Source: Pukyongiella litopenaei | GTDB lineage: Bacteria; Pseudomonadota; Alphaproteobacteria; Rhodobacterales; Rhodobacteraceae | Assembly: GCF_003008555.2 (NCBI RefSeq) | Contig: NZ_CP027665.1 | Location: 372,001-436,000 of the forward strand | Length of the DNA stretch: 64,000 bases | Direction of reading: 5' to 3' | Part shown: in pieces, positions 9,528 through 17,984 of the stretch | How positions within the stretch are numbered: the stretch's first letter is position 1 | Layout: each line of letters begins with the position of its first letter | Notes under the pieces: model-generated | Told to the model about the DNA's origin: nothing | Databases searched by the model: none | Seen by the model: the letters and a program-made list of their open reading frames with translations, nothing else | Program-made: the position numbers and the translations under genes

Positions 9528-10607
9528 TCAGAACAGCGTCAACTGATCGCCGGCACGGGCGGGCGGCCTGAACAGGTCATCGCGCAGGGGCAGCGTCGGC
9601 GCATCCAGCCCGAACCGCCGCACCGCCGCCCGGAAACGTCGCGCCACCATGTCCGCATACGGCCCCTGCCCGCGCATCCGGTGACCCCAGCGGGCATCGT
9701 AATCCTTGCCGCCATGCATCTCGCGAAGCCGTGCCATCACCTTGGCGGCGCGGCCCGGTTCGTGCTCGGCCAGCCAGTCCTGCCACAGCGGCGACACCTC
9801 GCGCGGCAGGCGCAGCATGATCCAGCTTGCCGCGTCGGCCCCGGCGCGGGCGCCGGCCTCGATGATCGCCTCAAGCTCGTGATCGGTCAGCCCCGGCACC
9901 ACCGGCGACACCATCAGCCGGACCGGCACGCCCGCCCGTGTCAGCGCCCGGATCGCCGCCAGCCTGCGGGCGGGCGACGGTGCGCGCGGTTCCATACGGC
10001 GCGCCAGCGCCGCGTCCAGGGTGGTGACCGAGATCCCCACCCGCGCCAGCCCGCGCCCGGCCATGCCGGAGAGGATGTCGAGGTCGCGCTCGACCAGCAC
10101 ACCCTTGGTCACGATGGCCACCGGATGGCTGAAATCCGCCAGAACCCGCAGGCACCGGCGCGTGATCTTCAGGTCGCGGTCGATCGGCTGGTAGGGGTCG
10201 GTGTTGGTGCCCATCGCAATCGGCGCGACGCGGTAGGTCTTGGCCCGCAGCTCGCGCTCCAACACCTCGGGCGCCCGTGGTCGCGCCACCAGCCGGGTTT
10301 CGAAATCCAGCCCCGGTGAAAGCCCCAGATACGCATGTGTCGGGCGCACGAAACAGTAGATGCAGCCATGTTCGCAGCCGCGATAGGGACTGATCGACCG
10401 GTCGAACGGCAGGTCCGGCGACCGGTTCCAACTGATCACGCTGCGCGGGGTTTCATAGCTCACCCGGGTGGGAAAGGCCGGCCTGTCTTCGGGGATGTCC
10501 CAGCCGTCCGCGACCTCTTCCCGGCCGAGATCGTAGCGCCCGGCGGCGTTGCTCGTCGCCCCGCGCCCGCGGCGCCGCGATTCTTCGATCCCCTTGCGTG
10601 TCTGCAT
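9528..10607 (-). CDS. PA0069/Rv2578c-family radical SAM protein
   Basis: A 359-residue radical SAM enzyme. The 4Fe-4S cluster motif is C78-x3-C82-x2-C85 in RGCEHGCIYC, and the flanking SPYRGCEHGCIYCFVRP block is typical of the spore-photoproduct-lyase-related PA0069/Rv2578c family, whose substrate I do not know. Start is the ATG at 10607 (MQTRKGIEESRRRGRGA); the frame stays open upstream. A LexA-type box lies 13 bp upstream of this start, suggesting SOS control. Confidence 0.85.
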   Translation of the reverse strand: MQTRKGIEESRRRGRGATSNAAGRYDLGREEVADGWDIPEDRPAFPTRVSYETPRSVISWNRSPDLPFDRSISPYRGCEHGCIYCFVRPTHAYLGLSPGLDFETRLVARPRAPEVLERELRAKTYRVAPIAMGTNTDPYQPIDRDLKITRRCLRVLADFSHPVAIVTKGVLVERDLDILSGMAGRGLARVGISVTTLDAALARRMEPRAPSPARRLAAIRALTRAGVPVRLMVSPVVPGLTDHELEAIIEAGARAGADAASWIMLRLPREVSPLWQDWLAEHEPGRAAKVMARLREMHGGKDYDARWGHRMRGQGPYADMVARRFRAAVRRFGLDAPTLPLRDDLFRPPARAGDQLTLF

Positions 10608-10619
10608 GGGGTCAGAATG

Positions 10620-10634
10620 GAACATTTGGGGAAC
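10620..10634 (-). promoter_or_regulatory. Putative LexA (SOS) box upstream of the radical SAM gene
   Basis: The plus strand reads GAAC-ATTTGGG-GAAC, i.e. GTTC-N7-GTTC on the minus strand, matching the alphaproteobacterial LexA direct-repeat consensus. It ends 13 bp before the radical SAM start at 10607. About two such matches are expected by chance in a window this size, so position is the main support. Confidence 0.5.
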
Positions 10635-10819
10635 ATTTGCAATTCGCCCATGATCTTCCTGCAAATTTCTCATTACTATTCCCGCCGCAGGTCGCCTATA
10701 GGTCGGTTGTTGCATTGCCAATGTCGCATTTACCGCAGTCCGACGGCGACCTTCCGGCAAGAAAGAAAAGCAGAGCGCCACCGGGGCATCCGCCCCTGCC
10801 ATGTGAGGAATGAGTGCCC

Positions 10820-11518
10820 ATGTCCGAAGTTGATGACATCATCCTGTCGGAACTGAACGACGAGGAACTGGTCGAACAGATGTTCGACGACCTGTATGAC
10901 GGGCTCAAGGACGAGATCGAGGAAGGAGTGCAGATCCTGCTCGACCGCAAATGGGCGCCCTACAAGGTCCTGACCGAGGCGCTGGTCGGCGGCATGACCA
11001 TCGTCGGCAATGACTTCCGCGACGGCATCCTGTTCGTCCCCGAGGTGCTGCTGGCCGCCAACGCGATGAAGGGCGGCATGGCGATCCTGAAACCGCTGCT
11101 GGCGGAAACCGGCGCGCCGCGCGTGGGCAAGATGGTGATCGGCACCGTCAAGGGCGACATCCACGACATCGGCAAGAACCTCGTGTCGATGATGATGGAA
11201 GGCGCCGGTTTCGAGGTGGTCGACCTGGGCATCAACAACCCGGTCGAAAACTATCTCGAGGCACTCGAACGCGAACAGGCCGATATCCTGGGCATGTCGG
11301 CGCTGCTGACCACCACCATGCCCTACATGAAGGTGGTGATCGACACGCTGGTGGAACAGGGGCTGCGCGAGGATTACATCGTGCTGGTGGGCGGCGCGCC
11401 GCTGAACGAGGAGTTCGGCAAGGCGATCGGGGCCGATGCCTATTGCCGCGACGCCGCCGTGGCGGTGGAAACCGCCAAGGAATTCGTGGGCCGCAAACAC
11501 AACCAGCTCAGCGCCTGA
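10820..11518 (+). CDS. Corrinoid (B12-binding) methyl carrier protein
   Basis: A 232-residue cobalamin protein: an N-terminal four-helix cap (residues ~1-95) and a B12-binding Rossmann domain with the lower-ligand motif D113-x-H115-x-x-G118 in KGDIHDIGKN, SALLTTT and GGAPLNEEFG. It would shuttle methyl groups between a methyl donor protein and homocysteine methyltransferase. Start is ambiguous: ATG at 10820 (MSEVDDIIL) or an in-frame GTG at 10814 closer to the GAGGAA ribosome site. The DUF1638 gene follows after 79 bp; together with the gene at 7882 they form a split methionine synthase cluster. Confidence 0.88.
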   Translation: MSEVDDIILSELNDEELVEQMFDDLYDGLKDEIEEGVQILLDRKWAPYKVLTEALVGGMTIVGNDFRDGILFVPEVLLAANAMKGGMAILKPLLAETGAPRVGKMVIGTVKGDIHDIGKNLVSMMMEGAGFEVVDLGINNPVENYLEALEREQADILGMSALLTTTMPYMKVVIDTLVEQGLREDYIVLVGGAPLNEEFGKAIGADAYCRDAAVAVETAKEFVGRKHNQLSA

Positions 11519-11597
11519 GGCCCGGCTCACCCAAGCGCGCTGTCGCCCGTCACGGACCGCGGTCGCCCCCTCGGTCCGGACCAACACCGGTGCAGCC

Positions 11598-12245
11598 ATG
11601 ACCACGCCCGACGATCGCACCCTGACCGAAACCGGCCTGTCCCCGACCGGGGCCGGCCGCATCCTGCTGATCGCCTGCGGGGCGCTGGCCCGCGAGATCC
11701 TCGACCTCAAGGCGGCCAATGGCTGGACCCATATCGATCTGACCTGCCTGCCTGCCAAGCTTCACCTCTATCCCGACCGGATCACCGAGGAGGTGCGCAA
11801 GGCGGTCGCCCGGCATCGCGACCGCTATGAGCGCATTTTCGTGGTCTATGCCGATTGCGGCACCGGCGGATTGCTGCAGGCCGCCTGCGACGAGATGGGC
11901 GTCGAGATGGTCGCGGGGCCGCATTGCTACAGCTTTTTCGAGGGCAACGACATCTTTGCCGCGCGTGACGAATTCACCGCGCTCTACCTGACCGATTTCC
12001 TGGTGCGCCAGTTCGACGCCTTCATCTGGAAGCCGATGGGGCTGGACCGGCACCCCGAGCTGCGCGACATGCTGTTCGGCAATTACGACCGCCTGGTCTA
12101 TCAGGCGCAAACCGACGACCCGGCGCTGACCGAAAAGGCACGCATCTGCGCCGAACGGCTCGGGCTGGCCTTCGAACGGCGGCTGACCGGCTATGGCGAT
12201 CTGGAAACGACGCTGCGGGGCTGGGCGGGGCGGTCTGGCGGCTGA
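11598..12245 (+). CDS. DUF1638 domain protein
   Basis: A 215-residue DUF1638 protein. Conserved family segments are ILLIACGALAREILDL, LPAKLHLYPDRI, VYADCGTGG and GPHCYSFFEGND, with several cysteines and histidines that could bind a metal or cobalamin. The family is found beside corrinoid methyltransferase genes, as here, and a role in supporting the B12 methyl-transfer system is inferred from that association. Start is the ATG at 11598. Its last codons run into a short tandem repeat. Confidence 0.8.
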   Translation: MTTPDDRTLTETGLSPTGAGRILLIACGALAREILDLKAANGWTHIDLTCLPAKLHLYPDRITEEVRKAVARHRDRYERIFVVYADCGTGGLLQAACDEMGVEMVAGPHCYSFFEGNDIFAARDEFTALYLTDFLVRQFDAFIWKPMGLDRHPELRDMLFGNYDRLVYQAQTDDPALTEKARICAERLGLAFERRLTGYGDLETTLRGWAGRSGG

Positions 12246-12279
12246 CGGGCTGGCGGCTGACGGGCTGGCGGCTGACGGG
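12235..12279 (+). repeat. Three tandem copies of a 15-bp unit
   Basis: CTGGCGGCTGACGGG occurs three times in a row without change. The DUF1638 stop codon lies in the first copy, so the other two are in the spacer before the convergent sufE gene. The identity of the copies suggests recent slippage. Confidence 0.9.
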
Positions 12280-12284
12280 CCGGC

Positions 12285-12695
12285 TCAGGCCTGTTCGGCG
12301 GCGACCGAGCCGATACGTTCGATCATCGCGCGCAGACCATTGGAGCGTTGCGACGACAGGTGGTCGTTCAGGCCCAGCCGCGCCATTTCGGAACGGGCAT
12401 CCACGCGCGCCACCTCTGCGACCGGCAGGCCGTTGAACAGCGCGCGCAGCACCGCGATCAACCCGCGCACGATCATCGCATCGCTGTCACCCTCGAAACT
12501 GAACACACCGCTTTCGATCCGGGGATGCAGCCAGACCTGGCTGGCGCAGCCATCGACCTTGGTCGCGGGCACTTTCAGCGCATCGTCGAGCGGCGCCATC
12601 GCCCGGCCCTGTTCGATCACATAGCGATACCGGTCTTCCCAGTCCTCGAGAAACTCGAAATCCTCGACAATCGCTTCGAAGGCGGCGCTGGCCAT
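12285..12695 (-). CDS. sufE: SufE-family Fe-S cluster assembly protein
   Basis: A 136-residue SufE, which accepts sulfur from the SufS cysteine desulfurase and passes it to the SufBCD scaffold. The acceptor cysteine is C50 in VPATKVDGCASQVWL, the diagnostic motif. Start is the ATG at 12695 (MASAAFEAIVEDFEFL), with GGAG upstream. Length is normal. No other suf genes are nearby. Confidence 0.93.
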   Translation of the reverse strand: MASAAFEAIVEDFEFLEDWEDRYRYVIEQGRAMAPLDDALKVPATKVDGCASQVWLHPRIESGVFSFEGDSDAMIVRGLIAVLRALFNGLPVAEVARVDARSEMARLGLNDHLSSQRSNGLRAMIERIGSVAAEQA

Positions 12696-12825
12696 ATCTG
12701 CATACTCCGTCCGGTGCCCTTCACCTAGGTCCCGCGCGCGGGGCTGTCCAGACCCGGCTTGCGGGTTTTCATCCGCGTCGCGATCGGTTACGCCAAGGAC
12801 AGGCAAGTTGCAGGCACGAAACACG

Positions 12826-13344
12826 ATGCGGAAACCTCTGACCTTCCTTCTGGTGGCAAGCACCCTGTTGTCCGGCTGTGGCGGCTGGCGCGATTCGGGA
12901 TGGAACCCGTCCAACTGGTTTGGCCGGGGCCGTTCGGTTTCGGTCGATGCCCCGCCCGAGGCCGTGAACCCGCTGATCCCCGAGGGCCGGCGGGGGATAT
13001 TCCAGCGCCCCGAAAAGGAAGACCGGTCCGAGTTGATCGCGGCGGTCAGGGAATTGCGGATCGAACGCGACCCGAACGGCGCGATCGTCTATGCCACCGG
13101 CCTCGCCTCCCGCAACGGCGCCTATGCGGCGCGGCTGCGGCTGGAAACCGAAGACCTGCCGCCCGAGGACGGGGTGATCACATTCACCTTCCGCGTGACC
13201 TATCCCAGCGACCCGACGCCGACCGGCACCGAACGCACCCGCACCATCGTCGAGGCGCATTCGCTGAGCACGCAGGAATTGCAGGGGGTCAAGGCGATCC
13301 GCGTCATCGCGGCGCAGAACGCGCTGGAATCGCGGCGGCGCTGA
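12826..13344 (+). CDS. Putative lipoprotein
   Basis: A 172-residue protein with a lipoprotein signal: a positively charged start, a hydrophobic stretch and the lipobox LLSGC with C18 as the lipidated residue. The mature part (FTFRVTYPSDPTP and similar) looks like a small beta-rich periplasmic domain; I do not recognise a family beyond 'Rhodobacterales lipoprotein'. Start is the ATG at 12826. It is divergent from sufE and convergent with rnd. Confidence 0.75.
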   Translation: MRKPLTFLLVASTLLSGCGGWRDSGWNPSNWFGRGRSVSVDAPPEAVNPLIPEGRRGIFQRPEKEDRSELIAAVRELRIERDPNGAIVYATGLASRNGAYAARLRLETEDLPPEDGVITFTFRVTYPSDPTPTGTERTRTIVEAHSLSTQELQGVKAIRVIAAQNALESRRR

Positions 13345-13382
13345 TCGCGGCCGGGGCCGCGTGCCAGCCGCCTGTCACCGGA

Positions 13383-14540
13383 TCACAGTTCGACCACCTG
13401 CACGGTTTCGCCCTTGGCGGCCAGCGCCAGCCGGCCCTCGCACAGCCGCAGCGCATCAGCGCCGAACAGTTCGTGCCGCCAGCCGCTGAGCGCATCCACA
13501 TCCCGCTGACCGGCGGCGATCGCGTCCAGATCGGCCGATGATGCAATCAGCCGCGGGGCCACGCCGGTGGATTCGGTCTTGGCCTTCAGCAGCACCCGCA
13601 GCAGGTCGGCCAGCGCCGGGTTGACCTGCAGCTTGTCCCGTGACCGGTCGGGCCTGGGCAACCGGTCGGACGGGCAGTCGATCCCGCGGCGGACCGCGTC
13701 CAGGATGCCCTCGGCGATCGCGCCCTTGCGCGCCTCGCGCAGCAACAGCCGCGACGCACCCAGATCCTGCGGCGATTGCGGCTTGGTCGATGCCAGTTCG
13801 ATCAGCGCGTCATCCTTGAACACCCGGTTGCGCGGCACGTTGCGGTCCTGCGCATAGGCTTCGCGGAACCCGGCCAGTTCGCGCACGACGGCGAGGAATT
13901 TCGGCGAGTTGCTGCGTGTCTTGACCCGTTTCCAGGCATCCTCGGGATGGATGTCATAGGTCGCCGGATCGGTCAGCACCTGCAATTCCTCGGCCACCCA
14001 ATGGGCGCGGCCGGTCCGGTCCAGCTCGGCGCTGAGATATTCGTAGATCTTGCGCAGATGGGTCACGTCGGCCAGCGCATAGGTCTGCTGCGCCTTGCTC
14101 AGCGGGCGGCGCGACCAGTCGGTGAACCGGGATGTCTTGTCCAGCCCCTGCCGCGCGATCTTGCGCACGAGGGTTTCATACCCCACCTGGTCGCCGAAAC
14201 CGCAGACCATCGCCGCCACCTGGGTGTCGAACAGCGGCTGCGGGAACACCTGCGCATCGACCCAGAAGATCTCGAGATCCTGCCGCGCGGCGTGGAACAC
14301 CTTGACCACCGTTTCGTCGCGGAACAGCTCGTGCAACGGGTCCAGCGAGATGCCATCCGCCAGCGGATCGACAAGCACCGCGTTGTCGTTGCCTTCGCCG
14401 GGCATGGCCAGCTGCACCAGGCAGAGTTTCGAATAATAGCTGCGTTCGCGAAGAAACTCGGTGTCGACGGTAACGTAATCATGGGCCCGCGCGGCATCGC
14501 AAAACGCGCGCAGCTCCCGTGTGGTCGTCAGGGTTTTCAT
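13383..14540 (-). CDS. rnd: Ribonuclease D
   Basis: A 385-residue 3'-5' exoribonuclease of the DEDDy class that trims tRNA precursors. Visible catalytic residues: D26 and E28 in VTVDTEFLRE, the second aspartate in LFDTQVAAMV, and the Y-x3-D motif in QQTYALADVTHL. An HRDC-type helical region follows. Start is the ATG at 14540 (MKTLTTTRELRAFCD); the ORF upstream of it has no homology. It converges with the lipoprotein gene; a GC palindrome (about 13346-13361) between the stop codons may terminate one or both. Confidence 0.95.
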   Translation of the reverse strand: MKTLTTTRELRAFCDAARAHDYVTVDTEFLRERSYYSKLCLVQLAMPGEGNDNAVLVDPLADGISLDPLHELFRDETVVKVFHAARQDLEIFWVDAQVFPQPLFDTQVAAMVCGFGDQVGYETLVRKIARQGLDKTSRFTDWSRRPLSKAQQTYALADVTHLRKIYEYLSAELDRTGRAHWVAEELQVLTDPATYDIHPEDAWKRVKTRSNSPKFLAVVRELAGFREAYAQDRNVPRNRVFKDDALIELASTKPQSPQDLGASRLLLREARKGAIAEGILDAVRRGIDCPSDRLPRPDRSRDKLQVNPALADLLRVLLKAKTESTGVAPRLIASSADLDAIAAGQRDVDALSGWRHELFGADALRLCEGRLALAAKGETVQVVEL

Positions 14541-14674
14541 CGACGTGGTCTTGCCCTTGTTCTTTGGCGTTCTTCTGCGACGTATATCTGCGGCGACCGC
14601 CCGCCCCGGCATTCCCGGTTCGGGCCAGCCCGCACAGGGTTACAGGCATCGCACGTCCATTGCAAATCCGCCGG

Positions 14675-15271
14675 TCAGGGCAGCCAGACCGGGCGGCGGT
14701 CGCCTGCCGCAAAGCGCCGCAGCACCGCCGGGTAGAGGCGGTGTTCCTGTTCCAGCACCCGCGCGGCCAGCGCCGCCGGGTTGTCTCCGGGCAGGACCGG
14801 CACCCGCGCCTGGCCTAGGACGGGGCCGTCATCCAGCGCGGCGGTGACCTCGTGAACGGTGCAGCCATGTTCGCCGTCCCCGGCCTCGAGCGCGCGGGCA
14901 TGGGTGTTCAGGCCGCGGTATTTCGGCAGCAGCGACGGGTGGATGTTCAGCATCCGGCCCTGCCAGCGGTTGACGAAATCCGGCGTCAGCACCCGCATGA
15001 ACCCGGCCAGGCAGATGATGTCGGGGGCCGCCGCCTCGAGCGGTTCCATCAGCGCCGCCTCGAACGCGGCGCGATCGCCCGCATGGGGCCGGTGATCGAC
15101 CGAGGCCACCGCGATGCCGCGGGCGCGGGCCTTGTCCAGCCCGCCGGCGTCGGGGTCATTGGCCAGCACCAGGCAGGGACGTGCCGGGTGATCGCCAGCC
15201 ATGCTGTCGGCCAGCGCCACCATGTTCGACCCGCCGCCCGAAATCAGGATCGCGACCCGCTTGTGGCTCAC
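14675..15271 (-). CDS. purN: Phosphoribosylglycinamide formyltransferase
   Basis: A 198-residue folate-dependent GAR transformylase, step 3 of purine synthesis. It starts [17 protein letters not shown]; the catalytic Asn-His-Asp set is visible in [22 protein letters not shown] and the later conserved aspartate in [11 protein letters not shown]. The start codon overlaps the purM stop by 4 bp (ATGA), so the two are translationally coupled. Confidence 0.96.
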   Translation of the reverse strand: MSHKRVAILISGGGSNMVALADSMAGDHPARPCLVLANDPDAGGLDKARARGIAVASVDHRPHAGDRAAFEAALMEPLEAAAPDIICLAGFMRVLTPDFVNRWQGRMLNIHPSLLPKYRGLNTHARALEAGDGEHGCTVHEVTAALDDGPVLGQARVPVLPGDNPAALAARVLEQEHRLYPAVLRRFAAGDRRPVWLP

Positions 15272-16314
15272 CGCAGCGTTCCCGCATAGGCAACGCCCGC
15301 GCCCGGCACCACCGTTCCGATACGCGACACGGTTTCACCCGTCGCGCCGAGCAGCCCCGCCAGATCGTCGGCACGGGCCGGATCGACCGCCAGCACCATG
15401 CCGATGCCGCAGTTGAAGGTCTTGAGCATCTCGCCCTGCGCAATCGCGCCGGTATCGGCCATCCAGCCAAAGACCGGCGGCAGCGCCCAGGCATCGAGAT
15501 CGATCTGCGCGCCCAGCCCCTCGGGCAGCACCCGCGGCAGGTTCTCGGTCAGCCCGCCCCCGGTGATATGGGCCAGCGCATGAACCCCGCCCGCCCGGAT
15601 CGCCTCGAGCACCGGTTTCACATAGAGCCGTGTCGGCGCCAGCAGCGCCTCGCCCAGGGTGCCGTCGCCGAACGGGCTGGCCGCATCCCAGCCCAGCCCG
15701 GCCATCTCGACCAGCCGGCGCACCAGCGAATAGCCGTTGGAATGCACGCCGCTGCTGGCCAGTCCCAGCAGCACGTCGCCCTCGGCGACACCGGCAGGCA
15801 GCGCCGTGCCGCGCTCCATCGCGCCCACTGCGAACCCGGCCAGGTCGAAATCGCCCGGCGGATACATGCCCGGCATCTCGGCCGTCTCGCCGCCGATCAG
15901 CGCGCATCCCGATCCCTCGCACCCTGCGGCGATCCCCTCGATGATCCGCGCCGCCGCCTCGGTTTCGAGCTTGCCGGTAGCAAAATAGTCGAGAAAGAAC
16001 AGCGGTTCGGCACCCTGGCACACGAGATCGTTGACGCACATGGCGACCAGGTCGATGCCGACCCCGTCCACGTTGCCGGTGTCGATGGCGATCCGCAGCT
16101 TGGTTCCGACCCCGTCGGTGGCCGCGACCAGAACCGGGTCGGTATATCCGGCGGCCTTCAGGTCAAAGAGCGCGCCGAAGCCGCCCAGCCCGCTCACCAC
16201 GCCGGGACGGCCGGTGCGTTTGGCGGCCGGTTTGATCCGGTCCACCAGTTCATTGCCCGCGTCGATATCAACGCCCGCTTCGGCATAGGTGATGCCGTTC
16301 CTGCCTGTCGTCAT
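15268..16314 (-). CDS. purM: Phosphoribosylformylglycinamidine cyclo-ligase (AIR synthetase)
   Basis: A 348-residue AIR synthetase that closes the imidazole ring in purine synthesis. Family signatures are [16 protein letters not shown] near the N-terminus, [14 protein letters not shown], and [11 protein letters not shown]. Start is the ATG at 16314. It is the first gene of a leftward purM-purN operon and is transcribed away from the tRNA gene that holds the prophage attachment site. Confidence 0.97.
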   Translation of the reverse strand: MTTGRNGITYAEAGVDIDAGNELVDRIKPAAKRTGRPGVVSGLGGFGALFDLKAAGYTDPVLVAATDGVGTKLRIAIDTGNVDGVGIDLVAMCVNDLVCQGAEPLFFLDYFATGKLETEAAARIIEGIAAGCEGSGCALIGGETAEMPGMYPPGDFDLAGFAVGAMERGTALPAGVAEGDVLLGLASSGVHSNGYSLVRRLVEMAGLGWDAASPFGDGTLGEALLAPTRLYVKPVLEAIRAGGVHALAHITGGGLTENLPRVLPEGLGAQIDLDAWALPPVFGWMADTGAIAQGEMLKTFNCGIGMVLAVDPARADDLAGLLGATGETVSRIGTVVPGAGVAYAGTLR

Positions 16315-16419
16315 CGGCCGATCCTTTCCGCTGGTTGGGCGCGGGTTAGTCGATTGCGCCCGCGCATGCAACGGGCAGGCTTGACGCGGACGGGCACCGT
16401 GATACCCAAGGCCGGTGGC

Positions 16420-16496
16420 GGGCCTGTAGCTCAATTGGTTAGAGCAGAGCGCTCATAACGCTTTGGTTGGGGGTTCGAGTCCCTCCGGGCCTACCA
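16420..16496 (+). tRNA. tRNA with CAU anticodon, probably tRNA-Ile2 (lysidine type); prophage attachment gene
   Basis: 77 nt including an encoded CCA. The acceptor stem pairs GGGCCTG with CGGGCCT (two G-T pairs), the D-arm is GCTC...GAGC, the anticodon loop CTCATAA carries CAT at 16454-16456, and the T-arm is GGGGGTTCGAGTCCCTC. CAT anticodons belong to initiator, elongator Met or Ile2 tRNAs. The arm sequences look closest to Ile2, but elongator Met cannot be excluded. The last 17 nt are repeated at 57008-57024 as the other prophage attachment site. Confidence 0.93.
16480..16496 (+). repeat. attL core (17 bp)
   Basis: TCCCTCCGGGCCTACCA, forming the 3' half of the T-arm and the acceptor end of the tRNA including CCA. 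It is identical to 57008-57024, and flanking bases differ on both sides, so 17 bp is the full identity. Confidence 0.93.
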
Positions 16497-16581
16497 TAAC
16501 TTCAAAAACATCAATGAAATCAAACACAAACCGCCACACGAAGCCGGATTTTCGGCTATGGGAATTCAATGGGTTACAGGC

Positions 16582-16594
16582 AAACTGTCACACG
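16582..16594 (+). repeat. Candidate integrase arm site, left end
   Basis: AAACTGTCACACG occurs here, 86 bp inside attL, and again at 56927-56939 just after the integrase, where it is half of a perfect inverted repeat. Copies on both ends close to the attachment cores fit arm-type binding sites of the integrase. The stretch 16497-16691 holds no convincing gene. Confidence 0.55.
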
Positions 16595-16670
16595 ATTATC
16601 GAGTGCAGGCTGACGTGGCTTTTGGATCGACTTGCAGCAAGAAGTTCGATCCGTCTTTCCAGACTCAAAC

Positions 16671-16685
16671 GTTCTCGCTACGTTC
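16671..16685 (+). promoter_or_regulatory. Putative LexA (SOS) box before the zinc protein-SRAP operon
   Basis: GTTC-TCGCTAC-GTTC, a perfect match to the alphaproteobacterial LexA consensus GTTC-N7-GTTC, ends 6 bp before the ATG at 16692. Overlapping the translation start region of an operon that encodes an SOS-response-associated peptidase, it is well placed for LexA repression. Confidence 0.6.
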
Positions 16686-16691
16686 TTCGCT

Positions 16692-17027
16692 ATGCCCGCC
16701 GGACGACCATCAGGAAACAAATACCGCAACCAGCTCCTTCGGGACGCTGCTGCGCTCGGCATGTTGATCACCGTCAAATGCCCCGGCTGCCGGCGACGGG
16801 TAAACTATTGGGCCGCGGATCTCGTCCAGGTGCTGGGGCCGGAACACCAGCTGCATGAGCCGCCGTTTCCCTGTTCGCGATGCAGGACGCGTGAGGTCGA
16901 TGTCAGCTGGTCGATCCCGTCACCGCGGGATCTGCAGGGATTGACGGTTCGGCGCCCGGTTCGGCAGGTTGTGAAATGGATCTGGCGCGACGAGCGTCTT
17001 GAACTCTGGCAGAAGGACAGCGGCTGA
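16692..17027 (+). CDS. Small zinc-ribbon-like phage protein
   Basis: A 111-residue protein starting MPAGRPSGNKYRNQLLRD. Two cysteine pairs, CPGC and CSRC about 35 residues apart, look like a zinc ribbon. The C-terminus is basic and Trp-rich. I do not recognise a named family. The ATG at 16692 is chosen over a TTG at 16632 because the LexA-like box lies between them. It ends one base before the SRAP start, so the two are probably cotranscribed, and a nucleic-acid or repair role is a guess from that context. Confidence 0.65.
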   Translation: MPAGRPSGNKYRNQLLRDAAALGMLITVKCPGCRRRVNYWAADLVQVLGPEHQLHEPPFPCSRCRTREVDVSWSIPSPRDLQGLTVRRPVRQVVKWIWRDERLELWQKDSG

Positions 17028-17028
17028 T

Positions 17029-17700
17029 ATGTGCAACCTCTACAGCTCGACCACCGCCAGCGAGGCGATGCGGCAGATGTTCGCCGTGCGCCCGGAACTC
17101 GATCAGCTCGGCAATGCCGAACCTCTGCCGGCGATCTGGCCAAAGTATCCGGGCCATGTTGTCCGCCTGACTGAGGACGGCGAGCGCGAGCTGACGACGC
17201 TGTCATGGGGCTTTCGGACCACGAACAAGAGCAAGAAGACCGGCAAGATCCTGCAGCCGGCGGCCTGGAACAACGCCCGAGACGACAAGGTGGCATCGTC
17301 GGGCCTGTGGAAGCACAGCTTTCAGCACCGGCGCTGCCTGATCCCGGCCACATCGTTCTGCGAAGCGAAGGGCCGGTCACCTGCGACCTATTTCTGGTTC
17401 GCCCTAAAGGGCGATGAGGCCCGGCCGCCGTTCGCTTTCGCCGGCATGTGGCAGTTGTCCCGATTCGAAGCACCGGACGGACCGGACGAATGCGCGACCT
17501 ACACGATGATCACCACGACGGCCAACGACCTGGTGCGGCCGATCCACCCGACCCGCATGCCGGTGATCCTGCGCCCCGACGACTACGACCGCTGGCTGGA
17601 CGGTTCGCCCGGCGACGCGCTGGATCTGCTGCGCCCTTATCCGGCCGACGAGATGCGGATCGTGCAGCGGGGTGAGGATGCGAAGTCAGATCCGTCGTGA
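17029..17700 (+). CDS. SRAP-family (YedK/HMCES) abasic-site peptidase
   Basis: A 223-residue SOS-response-associated peptidase. Members cross-link to abasic sites in single-stranded DNA through Cys2, exposed after removal of Met1; here the protein begins MCNLYSS. Other conserved residues are visible: N81/N82 (AAWNNARDD), E112 (TSFCEAKG) and H173 (RPIHPTRMPVI). Length matches the family. The start at 17029 is fixed by Cys2. A LexA-like box precedes the operon, so DNA-damage control is likely. Carriage by a prophage suggests protection of replicating phage DNA, by inference. Confidence 0.9.
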   Translation: MCNLYSSTTASEAMRQMFAVRPELDQLGNAEPLPAIWPKYPGHVVRLTEDGERELTTLSWGFRTTNKSKKTGKILQPAAWNNARDDKVASSGLWKHSFQHRRCLIPATSFCEAKGRSPATYFWFALKGDEARPPFAFAGMWQLSRFEAPDGPDECATYTMITTTANDLVRPIHPTRMPVILRPDDYDRWLDGSPGDALDLLRPYPADEMRIVQRGEDAKSDPS

Positions 17701-17732
17701 ATCAACTGAGAATTTCGGAGAAGAGGAAATAC

Positions 17733-17984
17733 ATGATGTTCGTGAGATTAGGCGAATGGATCAGTTACGCGCTCCTGGTGCTTGGCATCCTCAGACTTGG
17801 ACTCGGCATCTTCCTTGCCACAACGGCCGCTGACAGTAGCGCGGCGGCGCGTAGCTACCTCGCCACCCAGAACCCAGGCGAGGCAATAGACAAGGGGGCG
17901 CTGATGATCTTCATTGCTGTGGTACTAGGTGTTCTGGTCGAGATCGCGAAGGCGGTTCGAGCGCAGTCGGCGCTGAACAAATGA
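17733..17984 (+). CDS. Small membrane protein
   Basis: About 83 residues from the ATG at 17733 (GAGG 8 bases upstream); an in-frame GTG at 17697 overlapping the SRAP stop would give 95. Two hydrophobic segments, ISYALLVLGILRLGLGIFLA and ALMIFIAVVLGVLVEI, flank a polar loop. No family recognised. Base composition becomes more A/T-rich from here to about 19.2 kb. Confidence 0.6.
   Translation: MMFVRLGEWISYALLVLGILRLGLGIFLATTAADSSAAARSYLATQNPGEAIDKGALMIFIAVVLGVLVEIAKAVRAQSALNK

Noticed and set aside
10635-10819. Cobalamin or SAM riboswitch before the corrinoid protein gene
   Set aside because: No B12-box-like or SAM-riboswitch-like sequence was found in this spacer.
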